Source of the DNA: Emydura subglobosa
Lineage: Eukaryota; Chordata; Testudines; Chelidae
Length of the DNA: 64,000 nucleotides
Assembly: GCA_007922225.1 (NCBI GenBank)
Contig: ML679958.1
Span: forward strand, 58,112,838-58,176,837
Direction: 5' to 3'
Positions 43,961 to 56,200 of this stretch are shown piece by piece. Both the position numbers and the translations under genes were made by a program. Below the pieces are notes generated by a model that saw nothing but the letters and a program-made list of their open reading frames with translations, had not been told where the DNA came from and ran no database searches. Numbering within the stretch: position 1 is the first letter of the stretch; every line of letters starts with the position of its first letter.

Positions 43961-45482
43961 GTTGCTCATGGAAAGTGTCCCTGAAGAGGAACAGAGACAG
44001 GACATGGAAGGGGGGAGGAACAGAATTGGGAAAGAATATCCCAGTTCTACAAAGCACAGCATCCATCGGTCTGAGGTTATCTGGTCCCACGCCCAATAGA
44101 AATAGGACAGAGTTCAAAAAGCAGGGGGTAAGGATCCAAGATCTGGCCTGGTGTGTCACCCTTGGGGGTACCCTCAAAATGGTTTCTTGGAGCTGGAGGA
44201 CTGCCTTGCCAAACCTCGGCCTTGGTTGGGTGGGAGCTAGGGTGTCCTACGCCTATTATTCCTGCCCCACTTCCTAGAGTAGTCCTGCCTAGGCTGCATA
44301 GAATAAAATTACGGGGGAAGGTTGGGCCTTTAAAGGTGTTTTTTCTGAGGAAATGGTGTATGAAGGCCAAAGGACTTCAATGTTGTCTTTGAATCTTTTA
44401 GGCTGTGGGGCTTGGAGTCCATCTGCTCTGAAAGTAACCCCAAGCCTTCAAAGGGCAAGTCCTGTATTGTTTATGGAACCTCTGGAGGGAGGCCCAACAC
44501 CTAAAGCTATGAACTCCCCTCATGGCAATTGCAGATGTTGTTCAAGTGGCTGAGTCCACCACATCCAGGGCATCTTTGCCACTGCCTTTCCCTTTTCTAC
44601 AACCGCTGCAAACTCTGATCTGGAGTTGACCTTGAACTTTGACATGGTGTCCTATGTGTTGAGCCTCTATAACTTCAAGATCACTTGCTGGATTACAATC
44701 CTAAACTGGAGCACCCCCCAGTGGAGTTGACCTTGCTGCTGAAAAGGTCCAGCTTCTTTGAGTCCTCGGACTTTGGTGATGGGCCTCGCTGCCCCACCTG
44801 ACTTTCTTGTTCACAGCCGGCTACCACCAGCAACCTCGTCTGCAGATCAGTGAAGAGATTCTCATGCTCCTTTGAGGGTACAAAGTATTTTCTTTCTATC
44901 CCCTTAGCTGTAGGGGGACGTAGAGGTGGTTATCTACCACAGAGCTTTGGTAGTGGCCTGGATGGTCTTTATGAGAGGCAACATCACTTTTGAGGAGCCC
45001 TCCGGTGCTAAAATGTCCACCATGGGGGGTCTACTGAATCCGTCACCTCTTCTACTTGGAACTCTAGGTTCTGAGCTACTCTCCGTAACAGCCCCTGGTG
45101 GGGTCTTGTTGTCCATAGGGAGGCAACTGAAGTTCCTGTCACCGCCTCGTCGGGGGATGATGATGACGACGCTTTGAGCAGTGCCAGGCCCTCTTGCTAG
45201 GTGCAGGGTCCGACTGGATTGGCGGTTGGGGACAAAGAGCTGTTCCATGAGGAAGGGTTTCAGTCTGGACCTCCTCTCTTTATTGGTCCTAGAATGGAAT
45301 CCCTCACAAATTGTACAGCGAACTGTCTGGTGGGATTCACCAAGGGACTCCAAGCAGGATTTGTGGGGATTGCTCCTTGGCATAGGTTTATGGCAGGTCC
45401 CACATGGTTTGAATCCTTGGGATCGAGGCATGTGCCGATTTCTGTGGGGGGAACCCCCCAAACAGAATTTAACTAAAAACAA
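43947..45482 (-). pseudogene. DIRS Gag-like ORF1, broken
   Basis: The best frame (44934-45482, 182 codons) starts near the right repeat and shows a Cys/His-rich knuckle: 'PCGTCHKPM', then 'CLESLGESHQTVRCTICEGF', followed by 'TNKERRSRLKPFLMEQ'. A later part reads 'VDILAPEGSSKVMLPLIKTI'. The remaining Gag is scattered over frames down to about 44000, with several stops. Gag is the structural RNA-binding protein of the element. Plus-strand frames of similar length in this interval are antisense shadows. Confidence 0.8.
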
Positions 45483-45574
45483 CTAATTCTAATCTAACTA
45501 TTTACAGGTTCAACAATCAAGACCACTAGGGAAAATGTTTGCCAGAGCAAGAGAAGAGACACATAGCTCCAACA

Positions 45575-45765
45575 ACCATCATAGGCAGTAAGAAGGAACT
45601 GAAGAGGCGGTGAGTCGGCAGGGCTTCATATACAGTGCCTTAGAGCCATGACTCCAGGGGGTGCTTGCACCGACCCGATGGGTACCGCTAGGGGAAAATC
45701 TTTGACTGCACACAGCGTGCTTGCATACTTGGAATCGACGTGAGCACACACTCAAACTAATTGAT
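45575..45765 (-). repeat. Right inverted terminal repeat of the DIRS element
   Basis: Its complement contains 'cctcttcagttccttcttac', 'ggagtcatggctctaagg' and 'cgattccaagtatgcaagc', matching the left repeat. The outer edge near 45765 is estimated from the fading match. Confidence 0.8.
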
Positions 45766-46425
45766 TTATTATACAAAGGAAGTATTATCTATAGTCACAG
45801 TGAACTGAACTGATTGTTCCTGGTTATAATGTCCTTCAAGATTTTAGAAGTAGTAGATCTCATTCTCGCACACTTAGCTTTTACGCAGAAATTGGAAAAG
45901 GAAAACAATCTTTTCTGCCCTTTACATCTCAATTTTTTTCTTACCTTTGAATGAATTAGTCATTGACTGAATTAGCTGAATAAACTGAAATTAAGAAAAT
46001 GTTCTCTCAGCAGTTGCAAAAGAGGCCTACTGCTGTCAAAAGCTGGGTTAGCACTTCAACAAACTTGTTCCAAACGCTTAGCCAGTGACTTCCACCAGTT
46101 CAGTGGTTTGATTTTCTTTAAAACTTGGCAACAAACGTACAGCTGAATAGCTGTTTTATTTAATTTAAATGATTTTAATAGATTAGAGTTTAGGCTTTTT
46201 CTGTTTTAACTCAATCTTTTAGTATCAAAACACTATAATCAAGTCATAGGGATTTTAGTTTTTTAATACCTGATTTACATTTTGAAAGAGTTTAGTAGCA
46301 TTAAAACCCCATTCAGTAGCCATTTTGATATAATAGTAAGTGAAAAAATTAAGTTACTCTATTTTAAATCTTTGTTAGTGGTTTATTTTTTACCACCACC
46401 AACATGCCACATGTATAACATTAAG
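45766..46425. other. Unassigned AT-rich DNA
   Basis: No gene or repeat recognised. Confidence 0.5.
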
Positions 46426-47076
46426 TCATTTTTCTGTGAAGACTAAAATTAGATTAAATTATGGGTTTCTCCATTATCTGATGGTGTCATTTTCAGTCCC
46501 TGTACTTCTCCGGAACTCAAGTCAGTCCCTCTTTCCCCACGATATGGAGGTTACTGAACATTCCATTTGTATACAGCATCTTATGACCTTGGCGCCACTC
46601 AGTACATTTCAGTTTGGATTTTGTCTCTTCATCATTGTGACCCAGGGACCTGTTGAAGCCAACTGGATGAGGGCATGCATAGGGGTTTACAGGGATTCCC
46701 TGGTGCTGATGTTACATAACAGCATGGCATGAGAGGTCTCTACCAACAGCCAGTAAGTAACGCACTGGTCATTCTAACCATTGTGAGATGTCTGTACAGA
46801 TAATATTTAAGGAGCCATGTATCAATGCTGAATGTTACATTCTTAAGGAATGTAAAATTACAACAGATCACTAAAAGGTAATAAACAGTTTCTGTTCAGG
46901 CATAGGTTAAGAGATGCTTCTCTCTCTGCCTAGTGAGGTGTATTATCCACTTCACAGTAGCAGCCTATCTACACCCTGAGCCAAATGTTAATCAAGAAAT
47001 TGTAAAATCAATCGGAAAAAAGCATACGGGAGGGAAAGACAGTAGCAGGATATTCTGTTTACGAGTAAATACAATT

Positions 47077-47374
47077 AGAGCCCTGTGCGGATACAAAAAT
47101 GTGGACCCAGTTCCTCGAGAATTGATTTACATCTGACCTGCCATCCGCAGTCACTTTTCTACGGTATTCACACCCACATTGCACCAACAGCCTTGGGCCC
47201 CCCCAATCAGCTCTTCAGAGGCCTGCCCCTGGGGCTCCTGCTGAACAGCTGATGGGCGGCCCGCCCCCACTTCTGGATCTCAAAGGCTATGAGCTGCAGA
47301 CAGCTGCTTCCCCGCCTTTGAGACCCGCATCCGAATCACCATCTGCAAAAAAGAAAATGGTTTTGCAGGGCCCT
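47077..47374. repeat. Possible MITE with AGRGCCCTG ends
   Basis: The left end agagccctgtgcggatac and the right end, inverted, agggccctgcaaaacc resemble a terminal inverted repeat, and 'gcggatac' is echoed by 'cccgcatccg' near the right. The interior is GC-rich for this window ('cttgggccccccc'). The flanks ttag and ctaa are symmetrical. The family is uncertain. Confidence 0.45.
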
Positions 47375-47411
47375 AAATAGAATGAACAGTTGGGGGGGGA
47401 GGGGGGAGGAT

Positions 47412-48000
47412 GTACCTTGGGGTGGAAGGAAACATCTTTCACCTAGGGGACCAGCTGCCAGCATGCTCATTCTATGACTGGAGATCAGAACTGGTCTGGC
47501 TATTTAACTCTGGGAAGAAGATTTTGGGTTAGCTAACCTTTATGAGACAGGATAATGCCTTCTTAGTTAAGTTTGGCTCTAGAAAGGATGTTATGATTTT
47601 GTTTTAGATGTAAGTAATTGTATCAAATACTTCTACCTACTTACTATTATTTGAAGTGCTGTTCTCTGTTAAATAAACTTATTTTCATTATAAACAAATC
47701 TAAGTGCTTGTGATTGAGTGGCACAGTGATCATGTGATGAAACTGGTAAACTTTGTATTATTGCTTTGAGAGTAGTGAATCTGTGAATTCTATGAGTGTC
47801 CAGCAGAACATGGGATGGACAATGCCGGAAGATGCTCGGACGGCTCAAAAGCTGGAGTGTGCCTTTTCCTTACCTGCAGAGGAACAGCAGCACTTGTGTA
47901 GTGCTTGTATTAGCCATGGCTGGTGGAGTCAAGGACCTGACCCCTCGCAGGCACAGACAAGGTTTCCTGATGCTAAGGGCAAGTGGTTGTGAGATACCTC
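47412..48000 (+). repeat. Probable interspersed repeat with poly(A) signal
   Basis: The segment 'gattttgttttagatgtaag', 'tctacctacttactatta', 'ctctgttaaataaacttattt' and 'gagtgtccagcagaacatgg' reads like a common turtle repeat containing an AATAAA signal, possibly LTR-like. I cannot find both ends or a partner LTR. Plus-strand frames at 47753-48035 overlap each other and show no domain. Confidence 0.35.
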
Positions 48001-48133
48001 ACAACCCTGACTACCACCAGGAACCATCACAATAATCCTTTGCAGCTCTCAGTCAACAGAGATACCCAAAATCCAGTATGCCTCCCAGATTTTGTCCTGT
48101 CACTGTTCTCTAGTAGACAGCACAGCCACACCG

Positions 48134-48252
48134 CAGGAAAACACTTAAGTACATGCTATACAGGAAAGTTCCTAAGCATGTACTAGAACATGTTTGAGTA
48201 ATTAAATTCCACTTAAGTGCCTGAATAGGTATGCTTTCCTGAATCTAGGGCC
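48134..48252. repeat. Palindromic MITE fragment
   Basis: 'caggaaaacacttaagtac' on the left and 'gctttcctgaatctagggcc' on the right, with 'aagttcctaagcatgtact' inside, place it in the 'acttaagcatgtg' palindrome group seen at 37454-37575. Confidence 0.5.
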
Positions 48253-51200
48253 ATGTGAACTCCTCAAAATCAACTTCGTCTGTTTTCTGAAGTTCATAAT
48301 TCAATATGTTTATATTACTTACCATTTATTTAGTTCTCAATTTATCTTTATTTCCATATTATCCTCTTCATTATGTATGTCATAGATATCCATTAGAAAA
48401 TTACAATAAATGTGGGAATAATGTAAGCCCTTAGCACAAAGAGTGAAGATTTCCCCACACTAAGCCTTGCATTTGATTTCAGGCACATTTCTAGCAAATG
48501 TGTTGTTTATCAATAATAAATACTGTAATGAGCAATCCTAGAGTGGGCAGAGAGTGGACAAATTTCTTCCAGATCTCTTTATGATTCCATGAAGAAAGTA
48601 CAGGACTTTTCAAAATTGCTCTTCAATTATGCTCCAAGTCACTAAGCAGCATATACTCAATAGAGCTTTCCCACACCAAGAATCAGCTATTTAATTAATA
48701 CACATCTTATATATTTTCAGTTTATCAAGATAACGTACATAAGTACATTAGTAAGTAGAAGAGCCCTTCAAATGATGTTTCATCACCATAACATTTATTT
48801 TGACAAAAGTATCTTCTCATTTTCAACCATTAAATACAAAAAATGACGAAAGCAGCTACCACAGTTAACAAGGAACATTCACTTACATTCTCTTATACCT
48901 GATTCCGACAATACAAAAGAATAATTTAACTAAACTTAGTCTCAGGGAAGAATACTCTGTATACATTTTTATTAGCTGATCACCATTTTATTAGCTGAAT
49001 GAACATGGCAATCTTATTTAGAATTTGGGTGTTTCTTTTAAAGCATACACTGATTTGTGGACTGAACTGCATCAAGCTGCACTTTTTTACTTTCAAATAA
49101 TGTTCTGGGTTCTAAAATAAGAGATGCCCAGATCACCAGCACATCTGTTTAAACATACATTTTTACTCAATTTGTTCAAATATTATTCACATTAGTTCTA
49201 TACATAGTACAAGATTTTTTTCCCTGCCCTGGGAGGGAGAGTGATCAGTTGCTGACAAAGTTAAAGTTAAACAAGGAATTCACACTAAAATGTAACCTAC
49301 CTTAACCATTTGTATAGTCTGGAAGGGCACGTCCTCTGGATTCTAAATATCCATTAATTTTCCCCCCAAGAAAGCTATCATTTGTGAGATATGCTATAAT
49401 AAGAGCTTCCTATATTGCTCAGCAACAAGCGCCTAATTCACACTGTTCCCAGAATTGTCCACGTTCTTGACAACATCCATTCGCTTGGTGTGCAGACAAA
49501 CAAGAGATAGCAATGTTAGCTTCTACTACAATAAAAAGAAAGGGAGTGACAGAAGGGAAATACAATATGAAACAAAAGGAGACAATTTAGCATAGAAGTA
49601 TTTTCCCCCAGATTCTAAAAAAGGGTAAATAACCATGAAGAATTAAAGGGTCCACTGCCTTTACCTACAGGCCCAAAGTTTAAAAAACACTTAAAATGTT
49701 CTTTCTGGTTAATTTTAACATGTTCCATGCCATTTTAAAAAATCCACTCTCCTAGGTAGCCAAAACTAAAGATTTCGGGACCATTCTACATATGCAAACA
49801 TAACACATGCATGTATACAGCTGCACCAATCTTCCCTTCAACATGTGGTTGACCACACAACCATTCTCAAACAGTTCTTTCTAGTGCATTTGCAAGAAAT
49901 AGCATTGTATGGTTCCACATTTGTGTGTATCACCAATTCCATATCAAATTATCTTAGATTATAATAAAGGCAATTTTTCCAAATAACAGCCCTTCAAGTC
50001 AAGCTGGATTCTTTCAGCTCATTAATGATAAAAGTTCTGCAGGCCAAATTATGCTCTCAGTGCCACCTGTGCCAACCTACTTTCCTAAGAATGCTGCCCT
50101 CTATCAATTACATATGGGCATCCCACTAGTTCTCAGAGTTGCAGAGATGGAACAGAGGGTATTATTTGGCCTTCAGCGTATTACTGGTGATTAAGCATGA
50201 AAAGGAAAGAACCAGGCTTGACTTTCAGAAGTCGAGCATGTTTGTAATGAAGGCAGATAAGCAACACCATCTATTTCACTGTAAACTGAGAAAATCTGAG
50301 ATGGCATAAGTGATAAAACATGGAACCCCAGAGGCATTTCTTTCCCATAAGTAATTATTTCTCAGAGTATAACCACATTTTAAGGAAGATCTCCAGCAGA
50401 CCCTTCCCAGAGAGCTGCACTGGAGTCAGCATTGATAATGCATTTCTCTATGCCAATAAAAGAGATTAGCTACAGTTGGGGCAGCAATGTTGGCAGGATT
50501 CTGGAAAAGAGACTTCACATCACTCCCAAGACGACATATCTCAGAGTCAGGATGTTCGCTCAAGAGGATGGATAGGAGGTGAGGGGAACAGATCAGGACT
50601 TGATAGCGTACAAAGACAGCTTGAGGGACTTATTACTTGTAGAGGAAGGGAAAGGGAGGTGCCAACAGTCAGGATTTTCTTGATGGGCTGCGAGAGGGAA
50701 GTCTGAACTTGCCAGAGAAGTCCTGGTCATAAATTGCTAGAAGTGGGCACGTATGAAGAAGGTAGAGATCACATAAAGGAGAAATAAATTGGGATTGGGT
50801 GGTTCTAAGACTGTTAGGAAATCTTAAGGAAGTTGAGTCAAAACAAAACCAAAAAAAAAACCCCAGACAAACAGAGGTGCGTCAAGTCCCAAGACATTCT
50901 GCTAGGAATTGGGCAATGAGAACAAAGTAGAGTCAGAGTGATCATCTGTTCTGAACCTGTAAGAAAATCTGAAATATAATATAAACATAAGGAAACATTG
51001 TTTTAATACCTTTATTAATATTTGATAATACGTCATCAATATACACCTTTCTAAAACACACCAGCAGTCAAGCTGCAGGTTTTAGAGCACCATAAAATTA
51101 CATTACACAACGCTGGTGCAGAGAGCAGAAGTATCAACATACCAACAAAAAGCTATATTGTTTTTACAAGCATTAAAAAAATTTACTTTCCTGAATGGAA

Positions 51201-53239
51201 ATAAATTTGATTTGGATAGTTGTTTTAAGTTTCCTGTAACAAAGTCAACTTTTTTTTTTTTAAGCTTAAAAATATTTAGAACTTGAGAATGTGTCTTTAG
51301 AGATTTTTGTTATTAAAAAAATTCTCAGTAGATGTGCAGAGTACATTAAATTATTCTTCACTAAATTAAGTTATTGAATGCTTCAATTCAGAGAAGGATG
51401 CTTATTCAGGAAGGGTACTTAACCATGTCCTTAACTTTAAATCAGTGGGACATATACTTAGGTCCTCAACCAGGACAGCACTTATACCAGTAGTGTTTAA
51501 GATCACATATTTTGCCCTTTTCTTCTTGGATTTAAAACTGTTTAGTCTTGAAGCTCTTAAGTAACTTCTGCAATTGAATTTTAAGTCTCGGCAAGCAAAT
51601 TTTAAAGAGGCAAAATAAATGTACCTATAGTAAATAAGCGAGATACTGATTTGAAAGTAAGATGGCTTTCTTTAAAAAGCTAAATACATCTTCACTTTTG
51701 ATTTAACTTATTACTGAACTTCATACAGCATCACCACATTATCTGTGGATTAAAGAAATCAATTTAAAAGTCTGTGTTACTATAGTCCCATCTTTTAACA
51801 AACTAACAATTTTCTAAAAATACTGCATTATAAATTGTGTATTTTACAGACTACATGATTACAGCAGAAATCAGGATGTAGGCAATATGTAGTCTGATAG
51901 TTATCCTTGGCAAAGGAAAAGCTACATTAAAAATCATTCATCTGAAAGGGCTCAATTTAAGTAAGTCTAATGTAAGCGGTTCATTACATAAGTATGTATT
52001 TAAGCAGCACTATGTAAACAATTATTTTTATACAATATACTTTGACTAAAATGCATTCCAACATAATAAGAAATCACAACTGCCATGAAGCTATAGCTTA
52101 GTGGCTGTGTTAAGAATGTTAGGCAATTTAGGTACGCTAGTGAATTTAATGAAAGACCTAGGCATTACTTAACACTTCATGGTGATCTGATTTAAGAAAC
52201 TAAGTGGATGCAGGGACAAGAATCTGATTAGTTTATTCCAACTGCCGGAGACAGATAATAGAAAAACAAAGATTTTGTCCTCTACTGGTAAAGGTTAATG
52301 TTAACCTCCCATTGAGAGTTCCAAAACTAGTCTTGGAGTGGTGTTGTTTTTGTTTTTTTTTTTATAAAGAAATCTGAAACTTAAAAATATAAACTTCATT
52401 CTTCAGAACCAATTTCCTAAACTGAAAAGTATGCGTATGGTGTTCAGTAATATGCATCAAGTAATGCCAGACACGTGTTACTTATTTATCTGCTGATCTG
52501 GCACCACACTGAACTGAATTTGGATACAGAACTTCTCTTATAAAGGATTGCTACATACTCTCTATCGAACATGCCTTCCCAAAAAACTTTAGGATGACAA
52601 GCCTTCTGAATTATAGCTACCTCCACATTTCTCTCCCGAGCTCTGCAAAACACTTAAGTCTAAATTAACAATTAGCGTCAATTTTCAGAAATTTCAAACG
52701 TAATACTGTACATCTTGGTATTTTGACAGTTTGGGCTCAATTTTTTTCTAAAAACCCAGGAAAGGGGAAACTGATCAAATAAATCTATTTTTTATTTTTC
52801 ATATGTTTTCTTTACAGATATACTTTATAGTTACAGAAGTTGAACCAGAATGCAAGAAGAGGGGTTGGTCTTATAAGAGCAGCAGTGTCTGGAATACAAG
52901 AGATGCATGTTTCAGAGATTCCTCTCAGGTCTCTTATGCAGAAGATGAGGAGGCCCAACTTCACTTAATTTGAGATCTGAAGATCTGATCCTGGTAGTAC
53001 AGCTGAAGACTTGCAAGCTTTATTGATGTATTTTACTTGAACCCTGGGACAGCAAAGTAAGAGGGGCCAGATCAAACAAACATTCTGCATAACACTTCAG
53101 TGAAGGACCACAGGAGATGAGAAAGCTCCTAGGAAATAAACATTCATTCAGGAGACAGTTATGTTCAGGCTTCCACACCAAAGACAGCCAATAACCTGGC
53201 TCTACAGATCCTGCATGACCTGAAAAAAGGATTCAACTC
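48253..53239. other. Unassigned AT-rich DNA
   Basis: No supported gene. A diverged 'ttcaggaagggtacttaacc' and 'gtccttaactttaaatcagtg' fragment of the same palindrome group lies at about 51401-51482. The 76-codon frame at 50476-50706 has no motif. Confidence 0.45.
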
Positions 53240-56200
53240 TCCTCTTCCAGAACCCAATTTATGTCAGGGACTCCTACTTGTGAAAGGTCAAGATTCAAGA
53301 ATTCATCCTCTGGAATCTTAGAAGGCCCTCCGCAAGGTCCTTCCATTGAAGGATCATGACACTAAGGGCTGAAAGGTCATGCAGCAATTTTGGGGGAGTG
53401 AGGAGGGAGAGAAGAGCCATAGGATCCACCAGTATAGGATTGACTGTAACGTAGTTCTCACTGAATTTTCTTGGTATGAAAAAAGGACTGGGAAAAAAGG
53501 GCCTGGATCTTGGACTGACGCTGCAAAAGCCCTTTTAGAATCCCATTGCTGATTGCTGCGCTGACCTCTGGGGCTGCAGCCAGGGGATGCCCAGAACAGC
53601 CTGTCTGCCTCAGCTATGACATAGGTGAGATAGCGAGCTCTGGCAGTGGGCAGTCTGTGAGGAAGAGGCTGCTGCTGCATGTAGGTGTGAAGTGTGGAGG
53701 GAGAGCTTAGTTAAGCTCCTACTAAAAATCTCCCACTAAAATCATTCTTTAGGCCATTAGCATAGGTGCAGGGATGGATCAACAGCATCCCCTTCAACCA
53801 ATGAGTCCTTACCCTAGCACCCTGCTCCAGTGTATTCACACAGGCAATGAAAGCATCAGGAATTGCCAAATCCAATGATGCGAAACCTAGCAAATCAAAT
53901 TTCCCTGGCTGAGAGAGAAGAGTGTCTGAGTCCACTTACATGCTTTCCACAGATTGTCTCAGCTCTTTTGTGTAGGGAGGGGAGAAAGGAAGAGCAGTAG
54001 GAGAGCCTACAGCATAAAGCCCAGCAAGGTGATCTAGGCTAGGAAACAATGAGGTGCAAATACAAACCCCTCACAGGATGTTTTCCAAAACTATAGCAAA
54101 GTGGGTGGGGGGAATAAAGCCTTCCCTATTTCTCACAAAAATCTGTTGAGCCAGAAGCTCTTCCCCTCTCAGCCTAAAAGGGTAGGCAACAAAGAAGAAA
54201 AAGGGCAAAGGACCAGTCAAGTCAGTCCTCCACACCTGAGGGGACGGCAATACAAGGTCTATCTCTAAGGTGGGCAGTACCTACCTGCAACACTGATGGA
54301 GGGTTCAAGAATTCAGTGTCTACCCAGAGAACAAGGGAGGAGCAAATCCTGGAAGCAGATCCTTCCCCAAAGGAAATTTCATTTTGACTCTGCAACTTGA
54401 GAGCTTCTGCCTGAAACTGACTCACTTTGATATTTCTTGAATTCTGTCTTCTTCCTTTCTTCAATCATCTTTCCTGATGGCTTCTTCCCTGTGCTTTGGG
54501 GGGCAGCTGGAAAAAGAACGAAGCAGAAGGCTGAGGCATGACTCCATACTTCCAGGACAAGGAGGTAAGACTGAAGGGGAAGGACAAGCATATATAACAC
54601 CTTCTTAGTAACAGCCTCTTTACCTCCTCACTTCCTGTTAGGTGGAGACATACACAGTCTCTGACATACTGTAGGATGTGGGAGTGACAGGAGAGGCCAT
54701 GCAGCTTTTTCAATGCTCTGAGTTGTCAAAAATGGCTAAACTTTCAATTTTTTTAAAATTGCCAATAGGCTAAGACCAAGCACGAGAGGTTTTTTTTGTC
54801 CAGAAAGAGGGTTTTTCCTTAGGTTTTTAAATGATATTACAAGTAGAGCAGGTCAGAAAATTTTGAACTTGTCCAAATTTTGTAGAAAAACTGAACTTTC
54901 ACAATTCATTCTCCTCCTTCCATTTCCTGATAAGCTCTCATCATAATTGTAGCATTTAGTGCTGTAACTATTGCAGTACAATAAACAGCTCACCACAAGA
55001 TTAGGCAGAAAGAAGCTGTGAAAGGAAAAGGTGTTGGTACTTACATGGAGATTCCTTTAAATTGTCCCCCTTTCCTCAGCAGTAGCAGTCCACAGATCCA
55101 ATAGTAAGGTCTTCCTCTCTACTTGCAGAACCAGACCACCGGCAGCAAAGTAAAACTGTCTTCCCTGCCTGACAGCCCACCACTTGAGACAACTTCCACC
55201 GTTAATATGGTATTGTGTATTGTAACTACATATAATGTCTACTGTAAAGCACAAGAACTGCCTCAATCCTTTTCTTAACCTGGTGAGCTAGATATGTGGT
55301 GCTTTTCTACCTGAAGAAAGCAAGTGTTCAGATAATTAATCTTCGGCATAGGAAGGTCCATAGATCTCTGAGATTTTACTCGCACTGCATAGCTGGAGAG
55401 TGATGGGGGATGGCGGCTGAGGTGGATGCAAAATATATGCCTCATTTATTTTAGCCTGCTTTTGTTCACTGAGGTAGACATAACTACCCGAAGTAAATGA
55501 ATGAGCAAGGGGCTCTAAAGAAATTGCTTTACGTGTAGATGAAGAAAAATCCTCTCTTTCAGTTCACCCCCCGACACTGAATATGATGGAGACTTTGTTT
55601 AAAGTGGGAGCTTCTTCCCCAATAGCAAGATCATCTTGAAGACAGTTGAGGATGTACTTTTTAGCTGAATGTCATGATCTCTGCTTGGGAATTTGAATTT
55701 TAACATCACCACAGATTGAGTCATGTGGGTACATTTCTTTCTGGTGACTAATATGGTGGACATCAATTTGGCTGAGCATCATCTCTTTTCAATTAAGGTT
55801 TGCCTCTGAAAAGCCAGCTGCACCCTAGTCAACCATGCTTGACTCCTCCTGCATGACTGAGGGGGGCGGGAGGGTCTGTCCTGCTTGAGAGGAACAGTAA
55901 CTGATCTGGCAACATACTGATCAGGTCCAGGCAGCATCATCTTGGCCAAAATATCATCTTTGCATTCTCTCTCCTAGTAGTCTACATCATTCTGGATAGG
56001 AGGGGACAGGAGAAAAGAAAAATGGTAGTATACTGAGCTCTCTCTGGGACAGAAATTCTGTTGCTATGTAACTGAATACTCAAACAGGATAAGAAAATAA
56101 TACAAATCAAAGTAATACTTCATGTATTGCATTATGAATTAAAGGGTCTCATTGGTCTTAGCTGATGACTGCCACTACTTTGCTCCTCAAAGAATTCTGA

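Larger units (their letters stand above)
40926..45765 (-). mobile_element. Near full-length DIRS tyrosine-recombinase retrotransposon
   Basis: About 4.84 kb, the usual size of DIRS1-type elements. On the minus strand the order is right inverted repeat, Gag, reverse transcriptase, RNase H, tyrosine recombinase, left inverted repeat. DIRS elements copy through RNA and insert a circular DNA using a tyrosine recombinase instead of a DDE integrase, so no target duplication is expected, and none is seen. All coding parts carry stops or frameshifts. A partial direct copy of the left terminal repeat follows it inside the element (about 41233-41275), like the internal complementary region of DIRS. It is a dead copy of a family that must once have been active here. 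Confidence 0.9.

Noticed and set aside
43975..45486. Several plus-strand frames of 66-101 codons
   Set aside because: Antisense shadows of the GC-richer DIRS Gag region on the minus strand.
46436..46732. 98-codon plus-strand frame considered as a gene or LTR element part
   Set aside because: No domain, no paired LTR, no primer-binding site or polypurine tract recognised.
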